Shown here: positions 34,100 to 46,332 of the stretch, in pieces | How positions within the stretch are numbered: position 1 is the first letter of the stretch | Layout of the letters: each line of letters starts with the position of its first letter | NCBI GenBank assembly: GCA_027924645.1 | Contig: BSBN01001225.1 | Location: 13,100,001 to 13,164,000, forward strand | Length of the DNA: 64,000 nucleotides | Direction of reading: 5' to 3' | From: Cunninghamia lanceolata | Lineage: Eukaryota; Streptophyta; Pinopsida; Cupressales; Cupressaceae | Made by a program: the position numbers and the translations under genes | The notes under the pieces: model-generated | What the model saw: the letters and a program-made list of their open reading frames with translations, nothing else | Databases searched by the model: none | What the model was told of the DNA's origin: nothing

Positions 34100-37000
34100 T
34101 TTTGCCCCTCTTTGATGTGATGTTCGAGATGATGAGATTTGTGTCGAGTAACATCATTTCAGAGAAGCTAAGGTATGGATAGAAGAAAAAGATGGTAATG
34201 AAAAGATAGGATGAGAATGCCCCCTTGGCAGATTGGACGGGGAGAAAGTTTCGAGGGCGCGAGACGGACAATCTCATGATGAAGAAGGTGGAAGAACAAG
34301 TTAGGTTGAAGAAAATGGTTGAAGAAAGAGCCGAATGATATGTGATGTAAGATAGAATGATAACACACAAGCAAGTAAGAAAGTATGCACAAATGATACA
34401 AGGTATTGCCCCTGTCCAGCGGTAAACCAATGATGAATCGATATAGATTGACGATAGTGTTGTCATGGTAGGGAATGATAGATCCCTAGATCAACACGAT
34501 AGGATAGTGTTTGGTTTCAGGAATTGAAACATGTTGTGTAAGATGTGTGTGTTGGTCTAATTTCGACAATGCAACATCTTGTATAAGACAATTGATTGAT
34601 TATAACTGACTGAGTTGGTTTACAACCAGACAAGGATTAAGACCACTGATTGTGATTGGATCATTTGACAAGATTGATTTGACTTGATTGGTATGGATTA
34701 AGGATAGACTTGCATTTGGACCATTGCTCAAATTGATAGCTAGAATTGTTCATGAGATACATAATGATAGAAATTTGATTGATAGAAGAATGACTCGAGA
34801 GAAGGACTCATAAGCTTTTGTAAGCATTGATACTCTGCATAGAATCTTTATTGCATGGATAGATATGGATACAGATATGGATATGGATATGAGATGCAAC
34901 TAGATACGTTATGGATATGGCTATGGAATTTAATTGGATATGATATGGATGCGAAATGGTCTTGCCATCTTGATATTGCAAGTAATTTGAAGTGCTTATT
35001 TCATCATTGGGTGATTTTTTTTGGTACTTTTTTTGAATGTTGTAAGTTAATACAAGCATCTAGGTATAATTGTACCAAGATGACCTGAGTATTGCTTACA
35101 TGGATTTTGATTTAGCAAGTTAATACAAGCATCGAGGTATAATTGAACCGAGATGACCTGAGTATTTCTTGCATATCAACAGACAAGGATTGCCCCCTTT
35201 CATGTTAGACCTCTGAAGTCCTCGATGATCTTTTGCCAATCATGTCATTAGACAAGGCTTCACATTACTAAATATTGATCCACAAACAACAAACAAAGAA
35301 AATAATCATACCCTCATGATAGCATCTCTAGCTTTTGGCATCCTCGAGTAGCATAGAAAGACATGATAACAAAAATCAAGATGTCGTAGCCTAACCTGAT
35401 CACAACCACAAAACATTCTTGCATTAGGTGTGTTTTCTTGCCATAATTTAGATAGAATCATTTAGAGTGCTTTAGGTACTTTCTTTCTTTGGTTTGGATA
35501 AGTTGATGTCCTGTGTCAAGATTTTTGTGTTTGGAAGCGGGCTTTGTTGCGCTTGCTTTGCCTAGTGAAATGATGTGGATGCGAACGGATAGAGGGACAG
35601 ATGACAAGATATGGAATGGATGGGTAGAGAAGCCTTAGGGGCGCATTGATAATGGCCTTGCGTACATGACGACACAGAGGTAATGTAGTTTGGGATGATA
35701 GGATACTCACGATGGATGCAGACGATTTTGATGCTCTTGGGGTTTTTTTGGATATCCTTAAATCTAGATACTGATGACAAGAAAAGACCATGGATAGGCA
35801 GATGGATGAGGTATAGTAGGCGGAGGAAAATGTATGAGGAAGAGGGAAAGGATGTGACCGCCAAGGACTAAGTCGCATAGGAATAACGTGCCCCATTGTA
35901 GGTAAAATACTTAGGATTTTTTATGGTAATGCTTATGACGGAGGAGGTTGAGAGGATTGGATTGGCATGACTTGGAGGGATAAGGTATGTCAAGAGACAT
36001 CTAAAACATTTGTCAACATTTTGCCCCCAATCTTTATCAAGAGTATAGGTATGTAATGGATAGAAGGATAGGATAGGAAATGGTACAGAAGAAAACTGAT
36101 AGGAGAAGAGTGATATGCTAATGAGACAAGGTGCCCCCAAGTGTAGGTGACGTAGAAGATCAAATTACACATGACACTTGTTTGCCAGGTTTTCATCATG
36201 GTACTTATCCAGGGTGCCTGTTTGCCAGATTTTCACCATTGAATGAAGGGATTTCTCTTTACTTTTTTTTTCATTTTTTTTTGGAATATTTGGATAGAAT
36301 AGGTAGATATGAGTGGGAGAGACTCAAGTGTCTAGTTCCATGAAAGGTGATAGTCCCGCTTAGATGGATGGTGTCATATAGACTATGCTAAGTGTTCTCA
36401 TAGACATTGGTAGGGATTGCATGAAAGGAAGACGGAGTAGGTAGATAGCGGATTATGGAAGGTGTGATAGTGCATTATGATGCGGATAATGCAGGACTTA
36501 TGTATGGATGGAGGAAAAGCTTATGCAAAAGTAGGGACCATGGGAGTAGGATGGGGAAGATATGTAGGATAATATTGGAAGGAAGGGGAGATGGAGGTAT
36601 GTGGAAATGTTGTGGGATGGAAGGGAATCATGACCAACAGTTGTAGATACTGTGATAAACATTGAAGCATATGATGGGAAAGTGGTTTAGGAAGCAATGG
36701 AGATTTTTGCTTGGTGGATGAATGATTTAGGCATTTACGGACCCACATAGATTGAACATACTTTTGATTTTTGCTTCTCATGTGGGATGGAAGGATTTGA
36801 AACTTTTGGATGGAATGGGAGAAAGTGGGTGGTTGGGATGCTTGAGAGGTGGATGCCTCATTTGACTTGATGGCTTTTTGCTTAGGTACCCAAACCATTT
36901 TTCTTTTAGACTTCACTTGTGAAGGTATGGGATTGGGTATGCGGCTTGTGTGCAGCTTTGAAGATAATTACTTGTTCCTTGGGGACCCACACCTTTTTTA

Positions 37001-37343
37001 GTTTGGCATTGAGGTGTGTGGGTGTATGTAGCTTTTGAGATGGATAACTCTTTGATTCTTGGCATTTGTGTCCGCAGGCATGAGGACCTTTAAGATTTTT
37101 GACTTTATAGGTAGAGGCATCTAGATTTTTTCTATTGAATTCCCTTAGAATGGTGGAAGTGGGGTTAGTGGAAGCTCATTGTTTAGACAACATGTGCATT
37201 TGTTGGCCATTATTGGGATTTTTAGAGGATTTAAGGATGGATGGATAAGGTGTTGGAAGAAGTGGTGGTAGAATGCATGGAGGGATATTAGGAGTTGGAA
37301 GTAGCAGAGGTAGGTTGGATGGTGGAAGGTGTATGGTCACATG
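34100..37343 (-). other. L1 internal region, 3' part, mostly non-coding
   Basis: Contains only weak minus-strand open frames such as 36521-36916 (with KRKMVWVPKQKA at its start, otherwise serine-, proline- and histidine-rich) and overlapping shadows at 35516-36199. A short GGATAT-type simple repeat lies at 34856-34926, and a 45-bp duplication (TTAATACAAGCATC..GGTATAATTG) at 35046 and 35120. No polymerase-type domain is visible. Confidence 0.6.
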
Positions 37344-38215
37344 CTATTGGGATGTATATGATAAGGGAGGTGGAATGGTGACATATGTTTTGGGAATATG
37401 ATAGGGTTTATGATGGAAAGTGGTGGATTGAGGAAGAGTGGAGGAAGTACCAACATCTTGAGATTGTTTACCTTGGAGTATGTATCCAAGGCAAGGAGGA
37501 AAATTGACATGGACGGGCTCCAAAATACCTTGTTCATGAATGCCTAAGCCTTTACCTTGATAGTTCATATGTTGGAATATGTGGTGGACAATGGGATTAT
37601 GTATAGGTGGAACACTAGACACGAGTTCCTTATTGGATGGAGAAGGGGAGATAGAGGATAATGGTTGTTGGTGTTCTAAGGAAGAATATTCATGGATGAA
37701 GGTGGTAAGACCAAGGATATATGATGGGGGATTTGCAACATGGTCGATAATGGAAGGTGGAGGATTATTATTGGTTTGATCTTTTATGCTTGCTTGGGAG
37801 GCAAGTGTCTCATCAAGGGAGGTGGAAGTTTTTGGATCATGGATAGGAGTAATGGAGGTTTCTTGCTCATGGATAGCTTCTTCATCAAAGATGATATCTT
37901 GATCATAGAAAAGATATAGGTTATGGAGAGGTTGGATTTGGATTTCTGCTTTGTCATGTATAGGATCAAGTTGCTCACGGATAGCTTCTTCAGAGAAAAT
38001 ATCTAGATCATGGAAAAGATATAGGTTATGAATGGGTTGGAATTGGATTTCTTGATCTTGATTTAGACAAAGGTTTGAGGTTTCCACATGTTCTAAAGTG
38101 TGCTCTTGACATAACTCTTGATGTGCTTGAATTGAAGTTGAGGTAGAAGACTCTTGGATAGGCTCTTGGTCAACAACATGAAGGTACGATGGACCTTGAC
38201 TTTGGTTCATGGTAG
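37344..38215 (-). pseudogene. L1 ORF, second part, with G-patch-like motif
   Basis: Open for 288 residues from the first ATG at 38210, and in phase with 43264-43060 across the T1 insertion. It has an internal repeat of about 38 residues (PIHNLYLFHDLDIFSEEAI and PLHNLYLFYDQDIIFDEEAI), serine/proline-rich linkers, and near residues 210-235 MNYQGKGLGIHEQGILEPV, which fits the G-patch consensus (GxGLGxxxxGxxxP). G-patch domains bind RNA or helicases and occur at the protease/RT border of some retroelements and betaretroviruses. Here no enzyme follows. Function unknown; possibly a gag-like RNA-binding protein. Confidence 0.6.
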
Positions 38216-38220
38216 GAGAC

Positions 38221-39450
38221 TATTTAGGGTAAAATTGGATTTTGTTAATCTTTTGTTGTTTAGATGTTAAAATATGCCTCTCCACTAAACATTGAAGGAT
38301 CTAGCATCGAGTGGTGAGCACTATCATACCCTAGGTCACTTACAAATGAAGGGAAACTTGGATTAGGGAATTAATTATCAAATTGTCCTTCTCTTATGTC
38401 CAATTGACCATTAAAACCCTAATTATGCAAATACAACAACAAATTGATGAAAGACAGAAAAAGCTCTTGCAAATAGGAGTAAAATAGCAAATCACAGAAT
38501 ACTTGTTTTCAGGGTTCCAAAGTGGAACAGTCAGGGACTAAGGTACGGGTGCCCAAGTCCAAGGTACCTACTTTTTTGAGGAATCTGGACCTCCTTCTAA
38601 TATTGATCAGCCTTGTAACTTCTGTTTCATGAAATCTGTCTGCAGAGGACACTGTTGCAGGTGCCCAAGTCTTGGAAGTGCTCATGTGTCCTGCTTTTCC
38701 TTAGATCCTGAATCCCTGATGACTGCCAAGCCTTCTTGCAACTCCACTTTTTCTAGATGCGACACTTGTAACCTGTAATCACAAGACTTGGTTTAGGGGT
38801 TGTGGTGTTTAGAGGCTTGCCTCAGTCAAGCCCTGAAGGACACTTAAGTCTCTAAACACCGTTGTCAGACAAAGAGTACATTTCCTTGTAAGGCAGAGGT
38901 AAAAACCAAAGGAATCAATAATGAAAACACAATATTATGTCACCTTGTAGTGAAGCTCTCATGAAGGAAGATGCTCTTCATGCCATGAGGAAATTGATGC
39001 TTAAATTTGCAATTATCAACACACAAAACATACAAGTCTGCTCTTGCAACACAATGAAAGCCTTGAATCACCTTGAGAATGCCTAGAGTTCACAATGATC
39101 ATCTAGTTTACAAATGAATGCCTAAACATGCTTATATATGCACCTACAAGCATTCCCGCTAAGATTTTAAAAATCAAACTTTACTGTGTCGGCAAAAGAA
39201 CCAACTAACAGTCATAAACTGACACCCAGAAATTGAGGCTACCCCAAAATAGGGCAGGACTAGGGTGCGGGCACCTAAGTCCTCCCCCTATTTTGGGAGG
39301 GTACAGCTCAAGGGGTCCACCTAGGTCCAATTTGCAATGGAACCTAGGTCTCATTCCATCGGGATGCCAAAATATGAACTAAAATGTCCTAAATGCATAC
39401 TAAAGACCCAGGAGTGAAAAGCCCCCAAGGGGATATTTTCTAACCTTACA
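38221..39450 (-). repeat. T1 LTR, left copy (3')
   Basis: 1230 bp, near-identical in order to 41824-43059. It ends TTACA. The first bases (TATTTAGGG) are not the expected TG on the + strand, so the minus-strand 3' end is TA rather than CA. Confidence 0.85.
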
Positions 39451-41823
39451 TTTAGCCCCCACTTTAATGTATGTATAAATGCGAGGCCAATACATGCATT
39501 AAAGTAAGGTCACAAACACAACAAACACGCCAAGCATGAAGAAGACACACCAATCAGATAGAAGACAGTAACAGACACGTAAAACACAGAGAAGACAATT
39601 ACAGTCATGTAGAACATGGAGAATATAGTCAATGCATAGAAGACACATTAATGCATGGAAGACAGAAATGATATCTTTTCTTTTCTTTTTCTCATATATA
39701 TGAAATGCAAATACATGTACTGGAAAGTAAACAAACCTCCCATAATATAGGATGCACTACCCTAAGGCACATGTTTCAGTATATATGGGGCAACACACAC
39801 GCAAGACACACAAAACCTCCCAAAATGTAGGAAGCCTTACCCAAGGGCGTTGGTCTCTGCATATGGGGCAACAAACACACCACACAAAACAAGCATGCCA
39901 AAACACACACACTTGAAGATACGGAGAAAACACAACAAACAAGCAATGGAGTGTACCTATTTCTAGGTCCAACATCATCTCAGGCACATTATAGGCACAC
40001 ACTGATGATTGGGCTTTGCCACAATAATCGCTGAAAACACACTTAAGGGTTGAGTTAGTCACAAAACCGCTCCCCGCCTCTGTAGAGGACTTTTTAAAAT
40101 GACAAGATGACGCAATCTACTCTAAGAAATACACCATCCTCGCCTCCACAGAGGACTTAAAAAAAAGGATATGCTTGATCTCCTGCCTCCACAGAGGGCT
40201 TACATGATTGATTAATTGATTGCAAACAAACTTAGGATGCACGATGCACTACCCTGGGGTGCAAGTCTCTACATTTGAGGTCAAACACATTGCTAACATC
40301 TATAACAGATAGCTTACTTTATATATGCCCCCACCATAAGGTGGTTGATATCAGTTATTGATATCAAGCACGTTAAGGTAGGAAGAAAACACACAAGGGA
40401 ACACTGACTTTCGCAAAGCCCATGCCCCTTGAAGGTGACATGTACTTTACGATCGCCAAATGTTCCCACAAACACATCCATGCAAGAAACATGTTAGTGT
40501 TTACGAAATCATGATAAACAACATCAATGCATATGATTAACCACACAAAGAGCCAAGGTTATACAATGAATTCAGAGTTTGAGGATAATCGTAGGGCTAT
40601 ATCACGAAGCTCTCTGAATCGAGTACTGCCAAGGCTAGATTCAAAGGCAAACAAAGGTGCACGGAGCAGCAGTATTGTTAAGGTTTGTAAATGTGACAGA
40701 AACATCATAAAATTCACTATGCACAACATGTTTCAAATTTAGGATGTTAGTTGGTTTTAGCACAACATGCTTTTAGCACCACAAATCCTAGTGAAAACAT
40801 AGAAAAAATAGGCTATTTTTCACGATTTTTCAACTCCAAGACCTAGCAAAAGGGATGTTGTAAGGAATTTTAGGAGGTAAAAAAAAGAATATAAATAATA
40901 TCAGTCACCTCAATCCATAAAATTGATCACAACACGCTTGGAGTGCAAACTAGGTCAAACCCTAGGGCAAAAATGGCCAAAATGTGTAGTTTTTCACCGA
41001 ATTTTCACTACAAGAGCCCGTTGAAAGGGTGTTGTGAAGCTTTTTAGGAGTGATAGAAAATGATTACCCTGATAACAGAAAATTAATACAAAAATACTCT
41101 TCATAACACGGCTATGGTGCAAGTTTATAAAGTCGATGAGGCCAAATTAAGTGAAAATCATTGTTTTTGAAGCCCTAGGTTTGAGATCTTGACACAAAAT
41201 GCTATGCGAATGTTTTGAAGTCTAATTTATGATGAAATTGACTTACTCTTAGATCTGAAAATTATTTTCAAGACTTAACATGCAAAATGCCCATGCGAAT
41301 TTAATAAAAATGCATCAAAATTGCTAGTTTTTTGTTGAAATTTTCTATGCAAAAATGCAAATATTTTAAATATAAATGCAAATTCACACTAAAATGAAAG
41401 ACTAAAAACAAATGCAAATTTGAGTGAGCCTCTAAAATTAGTAGAAAAAATTGATAAAAGATTTTGCCTACAAACCCTAGATTTTGGAATTACTAGGTTA
41501 TATAAAATTGTCAAAATTTCCACAAAACCCTAGCAATTAAATGATGAAAATACAACGTAAATTTATGATTTTTTTGGATTTTTCTATAGTTTATATCAGA
41601 TCTGATGCAAAAATCATGAATTAGGAAAATTTAGGAAGGATTGATGCAATTTAGTAAGCCAAACAATGCATTTTTTTTTGTATTTTTCCAATTTTTCAAT
41701 TGTTTTGAAATTTTCTCAATGCAATAAAGTAAATGCCTATATGAATGAATGAAATCACACCAAATCTGAAGAAAAAAACTCAGAAAGTTGCAATTTAAGT
41801 CCACTAACATGGGTTCACCAAAA
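39451..41823. other. T1 internal region, non-coding with local repeats
   Basis: No protein-like frame. Two 80-95 bp units (AACCTCCCA...TAGGA...GGGGCAACA) at about 39736 and 39814, with a partial third near 40230, are repeated. CCTCCACAGAGGAC-like words recur three times at 40075-40200. Two diverged 120-bp units lie at about 40800-40880 and 40970-41070 (TTTTCAC...AAAGGG.TGTTGT). The remainder is AT-rich. Confidence 0.6.
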
Positions 41824-43059
41824 TTTTTAGGGTAAAATTAGATTTTGTTAATCTTTTGTTGTTTAGATGTTAAAATCTGCCTCTCCACTAAACATTGAAG
41901 GATCTAGGGTCGAGTGGCGAGCACTATCATACCCTAGGTCACTTACAAATGAAGGGAAACTTGGATTAGGGAATTAATTATCAATTTTTCCTTCTATGTC
42001 CAATTGACCATTAAAACCCTAATTATGCAAATACAACAACAAATTGATGAAAGACGGAAAAAGCTCTTGTAGACGGGAGTAAAATAGCAAATCATAGAAT
42101 ACATGTTTTTGGGCTTCCAAAGCAGAATAGTCAGGGACTAAGGTGTGGGTGCCCAAGTCCAAGGTACCTACTTTTTTGGGCTAGACCTCCTTCTAACACT
42201 GATTAGCCCTGTAACTTTTGTTTCCCAAAATCTATCTACGGAGGACACTGCTGCGGGCGCCCAAGTCCTGTAAGTGCTCCTGTGTCTTGCTTTTCTTCAA
42301 ATCCTGAATCCCTGATGCCTACCAAGCCTTCCTGTAACTCCACTTTTTTTAGATGCGACACCTGTAACCTGTAATCACAAGACTTGGTTTGGGGGTTGTG
42401 GTGTTTAGATGCTTGCCTCAGTCAAGCCCTAGAGGACACTTAAATCTTTGAACACCGTTGTCAGACAAAGAGTGTGTGCCCTTGTAAGGCAGAGGCAAAA
42501 ACCAAAGGAATCAATAATGAAAACACAATATTATGTCACCTTGTAGTGAAGCTCTCATGGAGGAAGATGCTCTTCATGCCATGAGAAAATTGATGCTCAA
42601 ATATGCAAATATCAACACATAAAACATACAAGTCTGCTCTTGCAACACAATGAAAGCCTTGAATCACCTTGAGAATGCCTAGAGTTCACAATGATCATCT
42701 AGTTTACAAATGAATGCCTAAACATGCTTATATATGCACCTACAAGCATTCCCGCCAAGATTTTAAAAATCAAACTTTACCGTGTTTGCAAAAGAACCAA
42801 CTAACGGTCATAAACTGACACTCGAAAATTGGGGCTACCCCAAAATAGGGCAGGACTAGGGTGTGCGTGCCCAAGTCCCCCCTATTTTGGGTAGGGTACA
42901 GCTCAAGGGGTCCACCTAGGTCCAATTTTCCATGGAACCTAGGTCTCATTCCATCAGGATTCCAAAATATGAACTAAAATGTCCTAAATGCATGCTAAAG
43001 ACTCTGGAGCTAAACCTTATGAGGGAAAAGCCCCCAAGGGGACATTTTCTGACATTACA
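41824..43059 (-). repeat. T1 LTR, right copy (5')
   Basis: 1236 bp aligned to the left copy; both contain GTTTAGATGTTAAAAT and AGGTCACTTACAAATG near the start. Differences are scattered substitutions plus a short insertion near 43008. Followed by the duplication GAGAC. Confidence 0.87.
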
Positions 43060-45237
43060 GAGACTCTTCGATAAGATTAAGGGGTTGTGGATTACATGAA
43101 GGGGTTGTAGGATTTGACCTAGCATTGGAAGAATCTTTGGTAAGGTCAAGGACCAGAATTTGGGGATATGGCTGACTCTCTGCTAGTAGCCCTTGGATCA
43201 CATCCTTTGTAGGTGTATGGGTAGATGAATGAGGTAATGGACAAGTGGGTTTGGATTGTTTCACCTCTTTTCTTTCACTTTTTGGTTTGTAGAATAGTCT
43301 TTGGAGCTAATCATCAATGGATTCTTTGGGTGGTTTTGAGCTGGGGAACTTGATGTCGGTGTTGGTGTAGGACTGGTATGCATTGGGCTAGGTGTTCCAG
43401 GAGATGGTGAAGAGGGACTAGTAGATGGAGTGGTATATGATTTCCAACTTGAGGTGGTACTTGCCTTGTTAAGAGTATCATTAAGATGGGAAAAGGATGT
43501 ATGATCTTGGTGCGAGGCATAGCTAGTACTAGCCTATTTAGCTTGTATGATTGCCATTTGTCGTTGTATGGATTGGAGTTCTCATTCGATTGCTTCTAAT
43601 TGGTTTGTCATCTTCACAGAAATTAACACAAGACTGAAATGGGTACTCAGAAAGGTTAAACATTTTTCTCCCAAAAGATGTGGAAATGGTCACTGTTGTG
43701 GATGCGCAACTCTTGAAGCATTGAAATAGAGGATAAAAGCACAGTAAGTCGAGGTAAAAGCATAGCTCTGGTAAATGATAAAAGTGTAGTAACAGATGAT
43801 AAATGCGTAGATAGCCACAACAAATGCACAGTAGGTCAAAATGGATGCACAACTTCAGAGGGTATGTGTAGCTCTGGTTTTCTTGACTATTTTTGTAATT
43901 TTGTTTTTGGCACGTTTTTCGATGTTTTTGGTTTCTTGGTTGCAAACTAGTCTTTTGTTTTAATTTCTCAATTATGGCAAGTAAAACACAGCAAACACAA
44001 AGAAGTTTTCATGGTTTTTTGATTTTTTTGTTTGTTTTGTAATTTTTTGGACTCTTTTTGACTCAAAAGCAAGTACAAATCCTAGGCTGGCTGGGACAAT
44101 ATAAACTAAATTCTCACTATTTCTAGATGAGGCATCTTTGGGAGGTGATAATTGCCCTTCCCTACACTGACTTATAGGGGTTTTTGGCTACTAAAAATAA
44201 AGGATATTAGTAAGTGCAACCATTCGAGTGGTTATACATGCGACAACACTACTCTCCGTTATGGAGTCTCCCAGCCTGCAAGGGTTGCACCTTGGAGGGT
44301 TTTGGGGAGGTTGGCTATCGGTATAACACAACTTTACTCATTGTTTGAAGATTTCACTCCAAACACAATTTATTTATAGTGGCTTGGCAGAGCTTGGCTT
44401 TAGCTTGTTACCACTTAAGGTCATTCCCGCTTGGACAGAAGGATATCCAAGGGTAGGCCTCTCTAAAGGTTTAACACATGCAAAAATGATATGTCTAGCA
44501 TTTTGGTCACCCAAGATAGGGGAGAGCATAGGCCTAGTATCATTCGCAAAAACACGAAAGATGGTGGTTCTTTTCCCCTAGTTAAAATGAAAAAGACTAG
44601 ATGTGTTAAGCTACTTGGGCACACACGCAAGTTGTTAACTTTGAAAGCAAGATAGCAATGTTTCAATTTTATCCTCATAGCATTGGGACTATATTCAATT
44701 TGTTGATGCAACAATATCAAATTACAATCCTTCCTAGTTAGATCTAGATGTGATTTTGCATGAACATTCGATTACTATACTTTAAAAAGATGATGTGTGT
44801 TAAAAATGCAACTAGAATGACTAAACCAACCCCTAAACCCTGCAAGTAGATGAGAGAATACCCCTGCAAAATGTGTTAGCATTAGTAAAAAACCACAAAA
44901 ATACTCTAAAATCATTGTTCAGAATAGATGCACAGCTTCAGAGCCTGAATGCACAGAAACAGAGCTCAGAAGTGCAGGAATTTCAAAAGCGTAGAGACAT
45001 AAGTTAAAAGTGCTAAAACAAAGAGTATATGCACTGTTCGGTAGATGCACCGTAACATAATGTAGATGTGCAGTTTCAGGAGGTAAATGCATCAAAAGGG
45101 TAGATGCACCAGAATAGAGCTCAGATGTGCGTTAGAATTGTTCAGATGCGTCGAATCCTCCTGTGTACAGAACCTTTGCACAAAAAACTTAGTTTTTGGG
45201 TTAAATTAGGGCAAAGCCCCATGGTGGGTGCCAAAAA
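43060..45237 (-). pseudogene. L1 internal region, 5' part with the ORF start
   Basis: A minus-strand frame from 43264 (starting MKQSKPTCPLPHSSTHTPTK) runs into T1 in phase with 38215-37344. Upstream, 43314-43520 and 43538-43945 are open in other frames, so the frame may once have begun further upstream and been broken by indels. The rest, 43950-45215, holds short decayed frames and AGATGCAC-type words repeated between about 43790 and 45150. No enzyme motif. Confidence 0.55.
45216..45233 (-). other. L1 primer-binding site (tRNA-Lys)
   Basis: On the minus strand TGGCACCCACCATGGGGC follows the LTR end after a 4-bp spacer. It matches the complement of the plant tRNA-Lys 3' end (TGGCGCCCACCGTGGGGC) with two changes, both G to A. 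Confidence 0.8.
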
Positions 45238-46332
45238 TGTTACCAGAAATATTGTCAAAGATATTAAACTCAATCAATAAACCAATAATCTCAATAGAAA
45301 TTGCAAATAACAAAGATTCAAATAACAAAGAGCAAACCGTGCAAACCTTGCTACTTCACTGCTTCCATTGTTCGCCTAGTCTCAATCGATCTTTGTATGT
45401 GAATTGAAGCCCTCAGAAGATGCACTTCCTTGCTTTGTTTTTCAAGATGAAAATGGAGAGATGGATATGATACTTTTTGTAATGAAGATGAGCTTCAATA
45501 CAATAAAAGGGTGATTGCAAGCTATGGGTGGATTTGGGTGCCAAAGGCGCGCTGTTAATTCTGTAGAGTAACGATACTAAAAGTTTGGATCAATGAAATG
45601 GAGGAATTGGGTTCAATTTATAGCCTTGAGAGAGAGAAGATCAATGGTATAGAAGACTTGAGAGAATGTGCGCGAATAGAAAGAAGACAAGTGTCACACA
45701 AAAGCTGTTTTGTTTGAGTTAACTGCTTTCTTTTATAAAGATATGAATTGCTTTCATAAATTAGAAAGCTTTTTTCTAATTTAAGAGATATTGATAAAAA
45801 CAAGGTTGATTGAGTCAGTTAACTCAACTTGAGATTTTCTTTTGCATGATTTGAGAGAAATTAAATAATAAATTATTTAATTTTGTGTGCATGAAGAAGA
45901 AGACTTAATTTTAGAAGATTTGGAAGATATTTAGAAGAATTTTGAAGATAAGAAAGAAAATTAAATAAATAGATTTATTTAATTGTTTTGTGCATGATTT
46001 GGAAGAATAAATAAAATATTTAATTATATGTTATTTTTAGAGATTGGGATAATTTAAATAAATTTGATTGATTTATTTAAATTTGGAAGCACAAGTGACT
46101 TAATTAAATAATTAAGAATTATTTAATTGTTTGGAAGAATTTAATTAAATAAAGGATTTTATTTAATTTTGACTTTAGAAGAGGTAATTAAATATTTTGA
46201 TATTTAATTAATTTAGAGGAATATGAATTGAATAAATAAATAAATTGATTTATTTATTAATAGAGGAATTAAATGGAATAAATATTAAGAATATTTATTT
46301 AGACTGAGTCGTGTGATTTTTAGGTGTATACA
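45238..46332 (-). repeat. L1 5' LTR (right copy)
   Basis: 1095 bp. On the minus strand a TATA box (CTATAAATTG) lies at about 45614-45623. The AT-rich palindrome field is at 45870-46320. The termini resemble those of the element starting at 63175 (TGTATACACCTAAAA against TGTAGACACCTAAAA). Confidence 0.9.

Larger units (their letters stand above)
38221..43059 (-). mobile_element. T1: small non-coding LTR element nested in the L1 ORF
   Basis: Two 1.23-kb direct repeats (38221-39450 and 41824-43059) flank 2.4 kb of DNA. The 5-bp duplication GAGAC lies at 38216-38220 and 43060-43064. On the minus strand the LTR starts TGTAA and is preceded by the purine tract AAAGTGGGGGCTAAA (39451-39465); next to the other LTR is TGGTGAACCCATG, a candidate primer site whose tRNA I cannot name. 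There is no coding region, so it is non-autonomous. Deleting T1 and one GAGAC restores an open frame in L1, which confirms the boundaries. Confidence 0.88.
33031..46332 (-). mobile_element. L1: large LTR element without pol (LARD-like), inserted in the C1 LTR
   Basis: LTRs lie at 33031-34099 and 45238-46332, ends TGTTACC and TATACA, with perfect 5-bp duplication ACTTA at 33026-33030 and 46333-46337. The total is 13.3 kb, or about 8.5 kb without the nested T1. The primer site next to the right LTR is on the minus strand and fits tRNA-Lys. The polypurine tract lies at about 34100-34113 (AAAGAGGGGCAAAA on minus), so the element is minus-oriented. The internal region has no protease, RT, RNase H or integrase motif on either strand. 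The only substantial frame (43264-43060 plus 38215-37344) carries a G-patch-like motif. It must have relied on enzymes of another element. Confidence 0.9.
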
